Origin: Campanula takesimana
Lineage: Eukaryota; Streptophyta; Magnoliopsida; Asterales; Campanulaceae
Reading direction: 5' to 3'
NCBI GenBank assembly: GCA_026119855.1
Contig: JAOWBW010001126.1
Location: 186,001 to 250,000, forward strand
DNA length: 64,000 nt
Below the pieces are notes generated by a model that was given only the letters and a program-made list of their open reading frames with translations, ran no database searches and was not told the origin of the DNA. This document shows, one piece after another, positions 1 to 11,511 of the stretch. Both the position numbers and the translations under genes were made by a program. How positions within the stretch are numbered: position 1 is the first letter of the stretch; every line of letters begins with the position of its first letter.

Positions 1-19
1 GTTCCAATCACCAATTTGC

Positions 20-1464
20 TTGCTCTTTGCCATGGATCATGAGGCTAGGATCACAAGTCTTGAGAAAAAAGTCTTTATAACCTCTTTGGAGAAGTGGGTT
101 GCCAAACTTTCCGGTTCTAGTCGTAGGAAACTTGATGAACGGTATGGGATAAAGTGTCTTTGGTCACTTTTGCACATGAACTCCAATACCAACCTTTTGC
201 AAGCCTGTGGGAAATTTTGGAATGATACCCTCCATGTTTTCAACTTTTCATTCAACGAGATGACACCCACTTATGAGGATATCGCGGCACTATGTGGCTA
301 CGAAGGGAAGGGTAAAGTTGCCTTGCCTTTTGACTTTGTTTGCTTGAGGGACAAGTTGATGACCTTTGGCGTGTCCGTGGAGGACTTTGATAGGTATGCT
401 AGGGGAGGCTATGTTGACCTTTCTTCGATGCCACAGCACTTTATGCACATGGACGTGGCTTTTGACCGTTCTTTGGACCATCTTGCACTATGCTTGTTTG
501 CCTCTATCCTCTTCCCCTCTGAGGTTGGGTTGCCAATGAAGGGTGCTTGGGCATGGTAAATTCCGCTCGTCTAAGCTATGACATTGTGCCGGCTATCCTT
601 GGAGAGATGCTCTGTGGGATTCCCCATCTCGCGGCTTATGGTGGGATGCCTTGTGGTAGTGATAGGCATTTGACCATGTGGTTGCAAGAGAGGCTTCGAG
701 TCAATAAACCAGTGGCTTCTCTGAAGGTGGCCCCATGGATGCACCGCATTAGAGGCATGGCGGAGCGGTTTGAGGGCATGACTCTCAAAGGTTGGGAAAA
801 GTATTTGGCGGAGATGGTGACTGACGACATTCAGTGGGTGGTGTCCCATTGGCACATTCACTCTGTGAGGGAGAAACAAGTGGGACTTCACATGATCAAA
901 GTTCCGACCCTTTCTGGGACTACTTTTTACTATCCCTCTAGAGTGCTTCGTCAGTATGGTTTGGTGCAGACCATCCCGGAGGGTTGGGACGAGGAGAGAG
1001 ATGATTTTCCTTTTGGGATACTTCAGTTGGATGATAGTGCCTCAGTCCTTCTTTCTCAGATGTGGGGCGAGGCCGGCTTTAGTCGTAGGACCTTCATCAC
1101 ACGCTCTAGCAACACCTTCCTATCACGAGAGTATTTGGATTGGTATATGGGGAGACTTGGGCATGCGGAGCAGACTCTAGAGACCCTAAGGGGCACTATT
1201 TTGGGATCCTGTGCTCCAAGTTTTTCATTGAGAATTAAGGAGGCTGAGGCTTATGAGAGGAGGATGAGTAAGAGCGTGGCTAACGGAGGCGGAGAAGAAG
1301 TGGGGACGTCAAAGAAGAGGAAGGGCGAAGAGGCTCCTAATGGCAAGGCTAAAGGTGTTAGCGAGTTCGAAAGAAGATTTTGTGAGAATCCTAACAAGAA
1401 GAAAGTTCGCCGTGGGCAAAGCAAGAAGAAAGAGACCGAGGGCACAAATGGCACTAAGGAGTAA
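20..1464 (+). pseudogene. Antisense plant-mobile-domain-like ORF of Tat-1, one frameshift
   Basis: Two plus-strand ORFs, 20-559 (179 codons) and 547-1464 (305 codons), overlap in different frames and read as one protein of about 480 residues with a 1-nt shift near 540-560. The first half has the segment 'FWNDTLHVFNFSFNEMTPT', typical of the plant mobile domain/DUF7745 group that occurs both in host genes and in retrotransposons. The second half holds the W-rich part of the domain ('APWMHRIRGMAERF'), and the C-terminus is a Lys-rich tail after a 'SKKRKGEE' nuclear-localisation-like stretch. The gene converges on the pol genes of Tat-1. Its biochemical function is unknown; no transposase catalytic triad is visible. 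The true start may lie left of the window: the first ATGs are at 20 and 32. Confidence 0.72.
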
Positions 1465-1697
1465 TCCCGAGCGTCTCTCCATAGTCATTGCAGACACATT
1501 AGTTTAATTTATGTCTTATTTACGTTTTAGTCTAAATTTCAGAATAGGTTATTTATTCAAAAAGTATGTCAAGCTTAGACCCATCAAATAAGTGTTAACA
1601 TGCAATGACTATGGAAATAAAAGTTTTTGCTTTCAGAAAATACAACTTCTATCTTTATTGCTTTGTGACAGGATTTGGATGTTTATTTGTTTTTTTA

Positions 1698-1771
1698 GAC
1701 CGTACCTCTTGAAAGGCTGCCTACATTCCCCTTTTACAAATAGGACTATGGGGCTCAGGTCACCGTAGTTC
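1698..1771 (-). other. HP1 hairpin motif, Tat-1 copy
   Basis: In the pol sense it opens with GAACTACGGTGACCTGAG and closes with GTAGGCAGCC then GGTC. The outer arm CTACG faces TGTAG (one G-U pair) and the inner arm is CCCC/GGGG. Confidence 0.6.
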
Positions 1772-1836
1772 ACTCCAGTCGGACTAGAATGATTTTAGAG
1801 AAAGGGAAGATAGAAAGGGGAATGCTCTAACTTTTG

Positions 1837-1868
1837 CCTAGACCGCCCTTGCGGGTTTTCGATCTAGC
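1837..1868 (-). other. HP2 hairpin motif, Tat-1 copy
   Basis: Plus-strand outer arms CTAGA and TCTAG enclose inner arms CCGC and GCGG. A decayed second copy follows at about 1900-1927 with the same 'gcgggttttca' core. Confidence 0.6.
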
Positions 1869-1978
1869 GAGTTTTGTACGCACCCTTATTTTGCATACAC
1901 CACCCTTTGCGGGTTTTCAGTCTATCGGGCTTCTTTTTGTGTAGTAAACATTTTTTTCTTTTAGAGAGGGGGGTTGTA

Positions 1979-3010
1979 CTAGTCGTAGTAGCGTCTGAGC
2001 TTGCTGAGGTTGACTGGTTCCTTGAACGGGTTGCCATCCAAATCTGCCATTCTGACCACTCGTCCGGAGAAGATCTTCTGTACTACAAACGGACCTACCC
2101 AAGTGGGGGCCCACTTCCCGAGGGGGTAGAACTTGTTGGGCAAGCGTGCTTTGAGCACCAAGTCTCCCTCCTTTATGTCAACAGGCTTGACTCTTTTATT
2201 GAAGGCTTTCGTCGTTCTCCTTTGATAGGCTCGGATATGTTCCATGGCCTTCAATCTGCGTTCATCGAGCGTTGCCAACTGATCATAGCGACTCCGGAGC
2301 CATTCTACTTCATTCACTTAGTTTTCGAGTAACATCCTCAATTATGGCACTTCCAATTCTATAGGGAGTACCGCCTCCATGTCGTATGTGAAGGCGTAAG
2401 GGGTTTCTCCAGTAGCAGTGTGGCCTGACGTTCTGTATCCCCAAATTGCTAATGGTAACTTCTCGGGCCAATCCCGTCCTTGCAGAGCCATTTTGCGAAT
2501 TATCTGTTCTATCGTCTTGTTGGCCGCCTCCACTGCGCCGTTAGTCTGTGGATAGTACGGGGAAGATTTCTTTCGTTCGACCTTGAATTCTGCGAGCAAG
2601 CGAGCACACTCGGCTTCGAAATGACTGCCATTGTCTGATATAATGAGGTTAGGGACCCCATATCTACACATGATGTTCTCTTTGATAAACTGTGCCACCT
2701 TCTTGGAATTCAGCACCTTGTAAGACTGAGCTTCGACCCATTTTGTGAAGTAGTCGACTGCGACGAGGACGAATTCGTGACCGTTACTGCCGGCTGGCGA
2801 GATTTTCCCAATGATGTCTATACCCCATGTGGCGAATGGCCAAGGCGTGGTGGAGCTGTACAACTCGTGTGGGGGAATGTGGTTGAGGTTGGAGCATACT
2901 TGGCACTTGTGACACCGTCGAACCCATTGAATACAGTCCGCCTCTATGGTAATCCAATAGTAGCCCAGGCGAGTGATCTTCTATCTAAGAATCCTCGCAT
3001 TCATGTGAGG
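1979..3010 (-). pseudogene. Integrase region of Tat-1 pol
   Basis: Decayed integrase. The zinc-binding part is readable near 2880-3010 ('GYYWITIEADCIQW', then C-H-K-C). The core has the DDE residues: first D in 'WGIDIIG', second D in 'ISDNGSHF', and E in 'GAVEAANK' (about 2780, 2630 and 2530). The C-terminal part ends with 'NLSKLRRYYD'. Lesions: a frameshift near 3020, an in-frame TAG near 2970, and TAA codons at about 2343-2345 and 2322-2327 where relatives have sense codons. Integrase inserts the cDNA copy into the chromosome; here all three catalytic residues survive but the frame does not. Confidence 0.85.
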
Positions 3011-4886
3011 TCCACACAAACCGTTTTGACTTCTTCCATTATTGCTTCAGCTCTCTTGCTGTCGACACATAAAAGCAACAGCCCGTCGTAATGTCTCTTG
3101 TACAAAGTATCGTCTAACAATATGAATTGGCCCGCCAGTCTTTTAAGCGCTTGTAGACTTTTGGCCTTCACATCTCCATCAAAAGACGTCTCTCCGTGCT
3201 TAAGGAACTTGTAGATTTGGGCGTACCATTGGTCTCCGTTTACCTCCGCATCGATCCGGATTTCGCAGCAATAGGCTGGGTTCTCTCTTCGTCCAACCCT
3301 AAATGGCTTCACGGACCTTCCTTTGGGAATCTCGACCAACGAGGCCAATGTAGCTAGAGCATCTGCGAACCTATTTCTGTCTCGTGGCAGGAAATGGAAG
3401 GTGACTTCCTTGAAGTGTGTTATCAACTCATCCATGTAACCTTGGTACCGCTGCAGGCAAGGATCAATAGTTTTCCATTTCTCACCGTTTGGTTAATAAT
3501 CAAAGCAGAGTCTCCATATACTTCTAACTCTTTCACGTTGTGTTCTAGGGCGGCTTCCAGTCCGGCTATACATGCCTCATACTCAGCGGCGTTGTTAGTT
3601 GTTGAAAAGTTCAGCTTGATGGCTATGGGAGTGTGTTCATCTTTGGGATCAATAAGTAGGAGTCCGACTCCATTCCCTCGTTTGTTTTCAGCCCCGTCAA
3701 AGAATATTTTCCACCTTTCTGCGACCTCAATCGCGAAAATGTCGTCGTCCGGGAACTCGGGGTCGGGTCCCCTTGTCTCGGTGCTTGGAGAGTCTGCGAG
3801 CTGATCGGCCATTGCCCTCCCCTTGATTGCCTTCCTTGGTACATAAGTGATGTCGAACTCTCCCAAGAACACTGACCATTTAGCGAGTCTCATAGAAAGG
3901 GAGGGTTTATCAAACAGGTACTTGATAGGATCCATTTTCGAGACTAGTAAGATCGGATGGGATACCATGTAGTGCTTGAGCTTCGTCACCACCCATACTA
4001 GGCCTACGCAGGTCTTCTCGAGCGCGGAGTAATTGAGCTCGCTACCTTGTAACTTTCGGCTGACAAAGTAAACTGCATTCTCAATCCGGGAATCTTTGGC
4101 TTCTTGCGCTAACATGGCTCCGACGGCGGTGTCTGTCACAGTTAAGTATAGTAGCAACGGCTTCTCCTTATGCGGCAGGCGCAGGATTGGGGTATTCACC
4201 AAATACTGTTTGATCCTCTCGAAGGCTATCTGGCAGTCATAATCCCACTCCACATTGGCTGTTTTCTTCATCAGTTTGAAAATTGGTTCGCAGATGGTGG
4301 TCAGCTGATTGATAAACCGACTGATGTATTGCAGGCGTCCCATGAATCCTTTTATCTCCGTCTCGGTACGGGGCGGCTTCATCTCCAGGATGGCTTGAAT
4401 CTTCCTTGGGTCGGCTTCGATCCCATTCTCGGTGACCATGTAACCCAATACTTTCCCTCTACGAACTCCAAAGGTGAATTTCGCCGGGTTCAAACGCATG
4501 GCGTGCTCTCTCAACCTGTTGAAGAATTTTCTGAGATCTATCAAGTGTTGGCCACCAGACCCTTTTGAATGTATAATCATGTCATCCACGTATACCTCAA
4601 TCTCCTTGTGGATCATATCGTGGAATAAAGTCGTAACTGCCCGTTGGTAGGTAGCCCCAGCGTTCCTTAGCCCAAACGGCATGACAGTATAGCAAAAAGT
4701 CCCCCATGGGGTGGTGAAAGCTGTTTTCTCTTGGTCCTCTTCGGCCATCTTGATCTGGTTATAGCCGGCAAACCCATCAACAAACGACTTGACCTCATAA
4801 TGGGCGCTCGCGTCCACCAACATGTCGATATTTGGCAGGGGGAAGTCATCCTTCGGCGTAGCTTTGTTGAGATCCCAAAAATCCAC
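3011..4886 (-). pseudogene. Reverse transcriptase, RNase H and archaeal-type RNase H of Tat-1
   Basis: The main frame runs 4886 to 3423. It starts in the RT fingers ('DLNKATPKDDFPLPNIDML') and contains the catalytic 'YVDDMIIHSKG' near 4560-4590. A Ty3-type RNase H follows ('GAMLAQE' to 'KLKHYM'). A second, archaeal-type RNase H then shows its acidic residues in 'FFDGAENK', 'NNAAEYEAC' and 'VYGDSALIINQ'. A 1-nt shift near 3485 moves the end of this domain into the ORF at 3001-3435 ('FLPRDRNRFADALATLAS'). A TGA at 4887-4889, where relatives have TGT for Cys, separates this block from the upstream frame. The double RNase H is diagnostic for the Tat lineage. Confidence 0.88.
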
Positions 4887-7784
4887 TCACACTCTGACTT
4901 TACCATTGGATTTTCTGACAATCACCAAATTTGATAACCAAGTTGGATACTCGATCACCCTGATGAAACCCACACGGAGTAGCTTCTCAATCTCTTCCTT
5001 CACTTGCAAAGACCATTCCAGCTTAATGCGGCGCAGCTTCTGTTTGACTGGCTTAGCGTCTGGTGCTGTCGAGATTCTGTGCTCTACGATCGAGTTGTCG
5101 AGCCCCGGCATGTCCTTATAAGACCATGCGAACACATCCACATATTCTTTGAGTAGTTCAATCAGTGCTTCCCTTTCGGCTCCGCTGAAGAAGCTTCCAA
5201 TCTGCGTTTCCTTAGGCTCGGCTTCGGTTCCCAAATTCACGCACGTTAACACCTCATCGGCAGCTTGGGCTCGAGATTCTTTTTGATTAATAACCTGTTC
5301 TGAAATTTCCTTAATGTATTCATCATTTAATGTGTTTGTGTCCGCCTCTTCTAATGAATCATTATTAACTAAGTGTATATCATTAGTTTGATTATTAGCC
5401 AATTTATCAGTTAAAAGAGTGACTATAGAGGGATACTCGGAAAGGTCACGGGTTTCATTCATGGCAAAAGGAAAAATAGCGTTTGCAACAAGATCATAGT
5501 CTTCGGACGTAATGTCGTCAGACTTAGAGGAAGACTCAAATTCAAAATGTAAAACACTAGACTCTGGGGACGGGGATTTTGGGTGAGTGACAGGAGATGC
5601 TGCAGGAGTGGCGACAGGAGAAGGAGTAAGCCCCAATGTCCCCACCATAAATTCCGGAGTAGCTATAGGGCCCCTAATGATGCACCAATTCTTGAGCTTG
5701 TCCCCCATGGGTACCACCAATGTCCTCAGATCCATGTCCTTCTCTGATTCATCCCCAATAGCGGCTACCATGTCGTCGTCCAGCCCCAGATTACCAAGAT
5801 GCTGAAGCAGATATTGGCCGTCCCACGTCTCAGTCATTCTTGGCGCTTCTGCAGTTTTTGCTGTCGGCTTGTCAAGGGTTGCGGCTTCAAGTTGATATGC
5901 CAAGTCATCTGCAACCTTGGCGGAGTACTCATGCCTGATGGTTCTGACTCTGCCCGCGGCTTTGTCATATTCCATGTAAGTCAGCTTCATGTTGGACCGA
6001 TCGAATTCCACATCTCTGAAAATCTCGAACCCTTTCTGCAACTTACCAGTGTGGTCAATCCATGGCTCTGCGAACTCAAAACACGAAAACTCCTCGCCTT
6101 CCCTGACAAAGTAGCTATTCAGGGACAGGCGGTATGGCCGCATTTCAGGCTTTTTGTAGGGAAGCTTCATCTTTTTACGCAATTCTATCCTTTGTTGCTC
6201 CATCTTGTCTTCAGGAGTAAGGGTGTATCCTAGACCGAACAACCCTCGATGATCAACCTCTTCAACCAATTCTGTGGGGCCTTGCAAGTTCTTACCTAGC
6301 CCCAGCCCCGGTATGAAGCCCATATTACGCAGTATCTTGACAACCGGTGCCACTTTATCCGTTGTTTTGGTGAGGTCGATGGTGCAGATCTGTGCTTGAG
6401 CAACTATTTCGAAGCCATTGAAGAGTCGGCTCTCTTCCCCATGCTGAATTTGTAAGACAGGAACGCCCTTGGTGTCTGTCCCTTGGGCAGTTACGAGATC
6501 GCTGTAGATGATGGTCACTTCATTACCAGATTGAAACTTCACACACTGGTGCAGGGAAGATGGGACAGCGCCCGACTGATGTAACCATGGCCGGCCAAGG
6601 AGGAGTGAGAAGGTTACGGGGATGTCTATGATGTGGAAGTCGGTCGGCAGGATCTTTGTTCCGATGGTAATGGGCAAGGTGGCTTCGCCTATCACGGCGC
6701 GGCATGTAGAGTCATAAGCTTTGATGGTTTGCTTGGATGGGCGTAAATCAACACCATGAACGCCAACCACATCCATCATCCTTGAAGGCAGGATATTAAT
6801 AGCAGAACCATTATCAATGAATACACGGGGAATTTTCTTGCCATTTACCTCGACAGTGATGTATAAAGGCTCATTATGATCAACTCCGAACACTGGCTTG
6901 TCTAGCTCCGAGAAAGTGATGATGTTTCCATAGTGGATATTACCAATCATGTGGGTGACGTTCTCCGGGGTAGTAGTGGATGGTACCATGGTGGCGGCGA
7001 GGTTTTGCTCAAGCATGAGGCGATGGGCTAGGGAGGAGGTGAGTAGGGACCATAGTGAAATATGGGCTTGGGTTTGTTTGAGTTGAGTGAGGATAGGGTC
7101 TTCTTTGTCTAGGTCGGCTTGCTCGGGTTCCTTCCCAAAGATTTTCTTTGCTCCCTTCGGATCGGATTGGTACACTTGACCGGATCTTGTAAGGAGACAA
7201 ACTTCTGCACGTAGCTCCTCCAAAGACAATGGCGTGTCACGACAAGGGGGCGAAACTTCGGTCCTTTCGGCCTCCTCGAAGATTTCGGCCCAAGAAAGAG
7301 GTTGAGAGGGTCTGGGATTCTCTTCCTCTAGAGATTCGACTTCACTAACTAGTTCTTCTAAAGACAACAAGTAGCAAGAAGGTTCTTTATTATTAATCAT
7401 TGAAATACAACCCATCTCATCACAGTCCGCCACAACAGGCTTGGCCGGATCAGTGATCTCACTAAGTTCTACCATGAGTACATTGCTAGCTACATAATCT
7501 CTAGGGTCTTCGACAACTCCCTTGTGGATGAGCTCTTGCACGGCTCTCTTGAGTTCAAAGCATTCTTCGGTAGTGTGACCGGTGCCCTTGTGGTAGTGGC
7601 AAAACTTTGACAAATCGCAACCAAGGTGAGGGAGGTGTCCTTCTAATGGTTCGAGAATTTCTAACGTCACCAATGCCATGATGATGTCCACCATCGTGAG
7701 CCCTATCTTGTCAAAGGCATCCATGAGCTCTAGGACCGATGGTGGATTGTTATTTGCCAGATGTGATCTGAGCGCTCGAAGCAA
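4887..7784 (-). pseudogene. Gag end, protease, G-patch-like segment and RT start of Tat-1
   Basis: One open frame of 965 codons. Near the N-terminus is a gag zinc knuckle of the CxxH type ('CHYHKGTGHTTEECFELK'). The aspartic protease has 'FIDNGSAINILPS' (about 6786-6822), where most relatives have D-S/T-G or D-G-G, and later 'LLLGRPWLH'. A G-patch-like glycine cluster ('NMGFIPGLGLGKNLQG') follows at about 6290-6340. The frame ends in the RT N-terminus ('GFIRVIEYPTWLSNL', 'VRKSNGKVRV'). The listed start is only where the frame becomes open next to the truncation; the true gag start is lost. The frame ends at the TGA at 4887-4889. Confidence 0.85.
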
Positions 7785-7785
7785 G

Positions 7786-8781
7786 CTCAGAAAAGGGAAC
7801 TACATTAGACCACAAGTTGAACCAATCCCTATAATCACTCATGATGAGGACATTGCCAAGCAAGAAAAGTTGTTCGAGGAAGCTGAAAAGGTAATCAGTA
7901 AGTTTGGCAAAATGAAGGAAGCTTTAGCACTATCATGTGATGAAATTTCCCAGCTTAAGACCGAGAAATCTCTATTAAAATCTGAACTCACCCTCCTTAA
8001 GGAGCAGATAAAGAGCATGACTCCTCTTACTGTCAAAAACACTTTTCTAACGGAACAGAACTCATTACTTAAAGTTCAAAACGATGAATTGGGTGCTCAA
8101 ATTACTGATCTTAAAAACATTACAAATGAGTGGTCCAATTCTCATTTCACTATGGACAACATTTTTGAGTCCCAAAAAGTCAGTGGTAATAAAAGTAGCT
8201 TGGGATTCTCTTCAACTAGTGACAACTTTAAGTGTGATGTCTACGCTGAAAGAGATAGTGAATTCACACATCAGCAAACTTTTGAAATTCCCAAGGAAAA
8301 ACATTCGAATTCAATGGGTAAAGGACACGAAAAAGTCAAGAGACAAACATTCCATTATGTCTACCCAACGAAGCAATTTGGGATAGCTAAAGGGAAAGAT
8401 ATAGCTACAGATGAATCAGCTCCTAGCAAAATCATTCTTGAAACTAAGAGCGCTTCTTCTACTACTGCGCATTATGCGCCTAGGAGCCATGCGCCTCACC
8501 GCCATGCGCCTCCTAACCCTATGCGCACTCCTAGAAAAAGCGCTCCAAAATTTCAAAAGAAAGATTTTGTTAAGGCTGGCTCATCTGACCCAAAGAAGAA
8601 TGTTATCCCTAAGAAAAGTAAAGAGTTTGTGAAAACTCACATGATTGGTGGCTTTCAACATTGTTCCATTTGTGATTGTTTTGGACACAAGGCCGTAGAA
8701 TGCCTTTTGATATTCACTCCCAATGCCAAAGGACATAAAAATCCCAAGGTCAAGCAAGAGTGGGTTGTCAAAAGCTGCTAA
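7786..8781 (+). pseudogene. SIRE gag, 5'-truncated
   Basis: Open frame of about 330 codons with no native start; it runs through the chimeric junction with Tat-1. It has a long coiled-coil-like segment ('LLKSELTLLKEQIKSM' and neighbours, about 7900-8130), a Lys-rich and Ala/His/Pro-rich part with repeated 'ATGCGC' steps (8460-8530), and a zinc knuckle 'CSICDCFGHKAVEC' (C-x2-C-x4-H-x4-C) near 8660-8705. Gag forms the particle and binds the RNA. After the TAA at 8779-8781 three more in-frame stops precede the protease, so gag and pol are not joined by one readthrough codon here. Confidence 0.8.
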
Positions 8782-8817
8782 CTCTAGGACCCAAAGGAAT
8801 AAAGGGGACCTGTTTAA

Positions 8818-9119
8818 ATGTCTAAATTTCAGGTTCTTTGCTTCATGGCTGGATCTTCAAAAGCTAAAACGTATAAATGGATTCTCGATAGTGGGTGCTC
8901 ACGACACATGACTGGAGATGAATCCTTACTTGAAGATGTTCATAAAGAAAGAGGTCCCTCAGTTACATTTGGTGATAATAGCAAAGGTCAAGTTGTAGTA
9001 TATGGAAAGCTCAAGAAAGACAAAGTGTGCATTGAAAGAGTCTCTCTCATCGAAGGACTCAAGCACAACTTATTATCCATATCTCAATTCTGCGACAAAG
9101 GATTAGAATGCCATTTCTC
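8818..9119 (+). pseudogene. SIRE protease, cut by insertion of element G
   Basis: Same frame as gag. It contains 'WILDSGCSRHMTGD', the copia-type protease active site (D-S-G), and 'LKHNLLSISQFCDKG', which in the family precedes the integrase. The frame then runs into the LTR of element G at 9120. The integrase that should follow is nowhere in the window. Confidence 0.85.
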
Positions 9120-10565
9120 TGTTGGGTTTTCAAGTAACATGCGCAGCAGAAAATAGCATTTAAAATTTTATGAAACCCAAAGCCCATAGATGCGTTCATA
9201 TGATTAAATTAAATACTTGCAATATGAATACTAGAAAGACTAACCCTTGATGACTTTGAGTTTGGTCTTTGATCTAGGTGGAGAAATTGAAGCTTTAATC
9301 ACGTTCAAGTAAGAACACGAACTTTGAAGATGATGAGCTTCACCCTCTAGCGGTATCCACACCTTGAACGAATATCAAGAACACTTGATCTTGGTTGCTA
9401 GACCAAAATTGTGAAACACGTTTTCACAATTAATATGAACTATATAGAATATTATTTTCTGTATCATTTTGTTCTTCAATCTAGGATGTCTTAGAACAAA
9501 ATAAAACTCTCTCAAACTCTTTGGAGACTTGCACAAAAGCTAGGGTTGAGTTCTGGCCGAATTTGGCTGTTTATATACAAGTTAGAACTATTCTAAATAG
9601 GAAACTTGTGTCAAAACCCGTCCAAAATCCTTTTCCTAATTAAATCAGGAAATATGTCCCGACTCACTGTGCGGCCACCCAACATCAGGTGTGCGGTCGC
9701 CCAAACATGTGTGGCCGCCCAGCCTGGTCCGCACACCAGGATCAGAGAGCCTTAATTTTTCCAATATAGTCCTTTAAGGATTCGTTCTATTATGTGTGAC
9801 CCTCTAGGATTATACTAAGTTAGCAATGGGTTCAAACATGAATCCATAAGATATGATTAGGTTCTAGCAAACCGTCATACCTAACCAAATAGTATAACTA
9901 GATACAAATTCGCATTCCTTTAGAATATGTCACAATCCCTTTGTCCACGATCTCATTGAACACAAGTCATGGTCAAACGGTCAACTTGTTTTTGTTCAAT
10001 ACTTTCTCGATTCCGAATATGTTGATAATCCAAATGACATTGATCTAATCAATTAATATGAGTCCGGCCGAACATTTTCATCAACATCATTCCTACGAGA
10101 GGCCTAAGCTTGAGATCTCTCCGAAGAGGAACAAATCCATTTAGCTTATTATTCTTCCCTACGTGAATCCGATTATGCCAATCATACCCTTTATAACTAC
10201 CCGGTTAAAGGTAGCGTTTGAATATGTCAAACATAATGTTCATTAAGTGGAAGACTATAATAACTTCATGTCTAAGGATTCGAATGACATAACTAATATG
10301 AGATATATGTACGACATGGACCATGACATAAATCTCATATGGCGGGTCTTGTCCAGTACCTTGTTCTAGACAAGTACCCATAAATCTAACATGATCATCC
10401 CATGATCATTTAGCCTTTATACTAGTGCTTAACAAGTACTAGGGATGGATATTATTATAAGTAAACATGAACAACAATAATAATCAAAACATCTCTTTAT
10501 TGATATGAAATAAATGATAACAATTACAACGTTTATTAAACGTGCCTAGGGCACCACTACCAACA
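9120..10565 (-). repeat. 3' LTR of copia element G (1446 bp)
   Basis: The ends are perfect short inverted repeats, TGTTGG and CCAACA. In the element's sense a TATA box, TATATAAA, lies at 9577-9570. Three copies of a CpG-rich block related to GTGCGGCCACCCA lie at about 9669-9722, roughly 90-150 bp upstream of it. No ORF was seen. Confidence 0.85.
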
Positions 10566-10587
10566 ATCTCCCACTTGCCCTAGGCCC
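10566..10587 (-). promoter_or_regulatory. Polypurine tract of element G
   Basis: Immediately next to the 3' LTR. In sense it reads GGGCAAGTGGGAGAT, the usual primer for plus-strand DNA synthesis. Confidence 0.7.
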
Positions 10588-11511
10588 AATCTCCCATGTA
10601 TCTAATACCCATGGACCTAACATGACCTTCATGTTTAGCTTGTGGAAGTCCCTTTATTAGCGGGTCCGTGACATTGTCATCAGTAGGTACTTTGCATATA
10701 TTCACGTCACCTCTGTCAATGATTTCTAGAATGACATGGTAACCCCTAAGTATGTGTTTGGATTTTTGATGTGCCCTTGGTTCCTTTGCTTGAGCAATAG
10801 CACCATTATTATCACAATAAAGGTCTATTGGATTAGTAATACTAGGAACCACTTCATGTTCAGTGATGAACTTCTTAATCCAAACAGCTTCTTTTGCAGC
10901 ATCCGATGCAGCAATATACTCAGCTTCCGTTGTAGAATCAGCAGTTGCACTCTGCTTGGAACTCTTCCAGCTTACAGCTCTACCATTTAACATAAACACA
11001 AAACCCGATTGTGATCGACTGTCATCTCTGTCGGTTTGGAAGCTTGCATCCGTGTAAGCATTTACAACGAGATCATCTTCCATTCCTCCATAGACCAAAA
11101 AAGAGTCTTTAGTCCTTCTCAAGTACTTAAGAATCGCTTTTACAGCCACCCAGTGATTCTCTCCGGGGTCGGATTGGTATCTACTTGTCATGCTCAAAGC
11201 ATAAGATACATCCGGCCTAGTACAAATTATGGCATACATGATGGATCCAAGTGCCGAAGCATATGGAACATCATTCATTTTCTCACGCTCATTTTTGTCT
11301 TAGGACATTGATTCTTGCTTAGAGAAACTCCATGTAGCACTGGCAAGGTTCCTCTCTTAGAATTTTCCATGCGGAATCTTTTAATAACCTTGTCAATGTA
11401 TGTACTTTGGCTTAAACCAAGTAGCTTTCTAGATCTATCTCTGTAGATCTTAATGCCAAGACATATGCGGCTTCTCCCATATCTTTCATTGCGAAACACT
11501 TTCCCAACCAA
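10580..11511 (-). pseudogene. RT end and RNase H of element G
   Basis: RNase H reads in one frame from 11278 to 10580: 'NAYTDASF' (first D), 'TTEAEYIAASDA' (E) and 'LYCDNNGAI' (D), ending 'RYMGDWA'. The link to RT (11511-11275) is in another frame, joined by a 1-nt shift at the overlapping ATGA at 11275-11278. RNase H removes the RNA template during cDNA synthesis. Confidence 0.85.

Larger units (their letters stand above)
1465..1978. other. Non-coding strip between antisense ORF and pol of Tat-1
   Basis: About 510 bp between the stops of two convergent genes. It is AT-rich and holds one HP1 hairpin motif and two HP2 motifs (one good, one degenerate), both oriented with the pol strand. I see no ORF with family resemblance here. 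Confidence 0.7.
1..7784 (-). mobile_element. Tat-1: truncated Ty3/gypsy element, Tat lineage
   Basis: Minus-strand gypsy element. Reading leftwards it holds the end of gag, protease, a G-patch-like segment, reverse transcriptase, RNase H, a second RNase H of archaeal type, and integrase, followed by a plus-strand (antisense) ORF at 20-1464. Two RNase H domains and an antisense ORF between integrase and 3' LTR are known traits of the Tat/Ogre/Retand group. Its 3' LTR lies beyond the left edge. On the right it stops abruptly near 7784 against SIRE gag, so most of gag, the primer site and the 5' LTR are missing. No target duplication can be seen. The pol region carries several stops and frameshifts, so the copy is dead. 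Confidence 0.88.
7785..9119 (+). mobile_element. SIRE-type Ty1/copia element, first fragment (gag to protease)
   Basis: Plus-strand copia sequence starting abruptly inside gag and ending at 9119, where copia element G was inserted. The same element resumes at 22181 and again at 60002. The order gag, protease, (integrase missing), RT, RNase H, env-like gene is that of the SIRE/Maximus group. The 5' LTR and gag N-terminus were lost at the 7785 junction with Tat-1. Confidence 0.82.
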
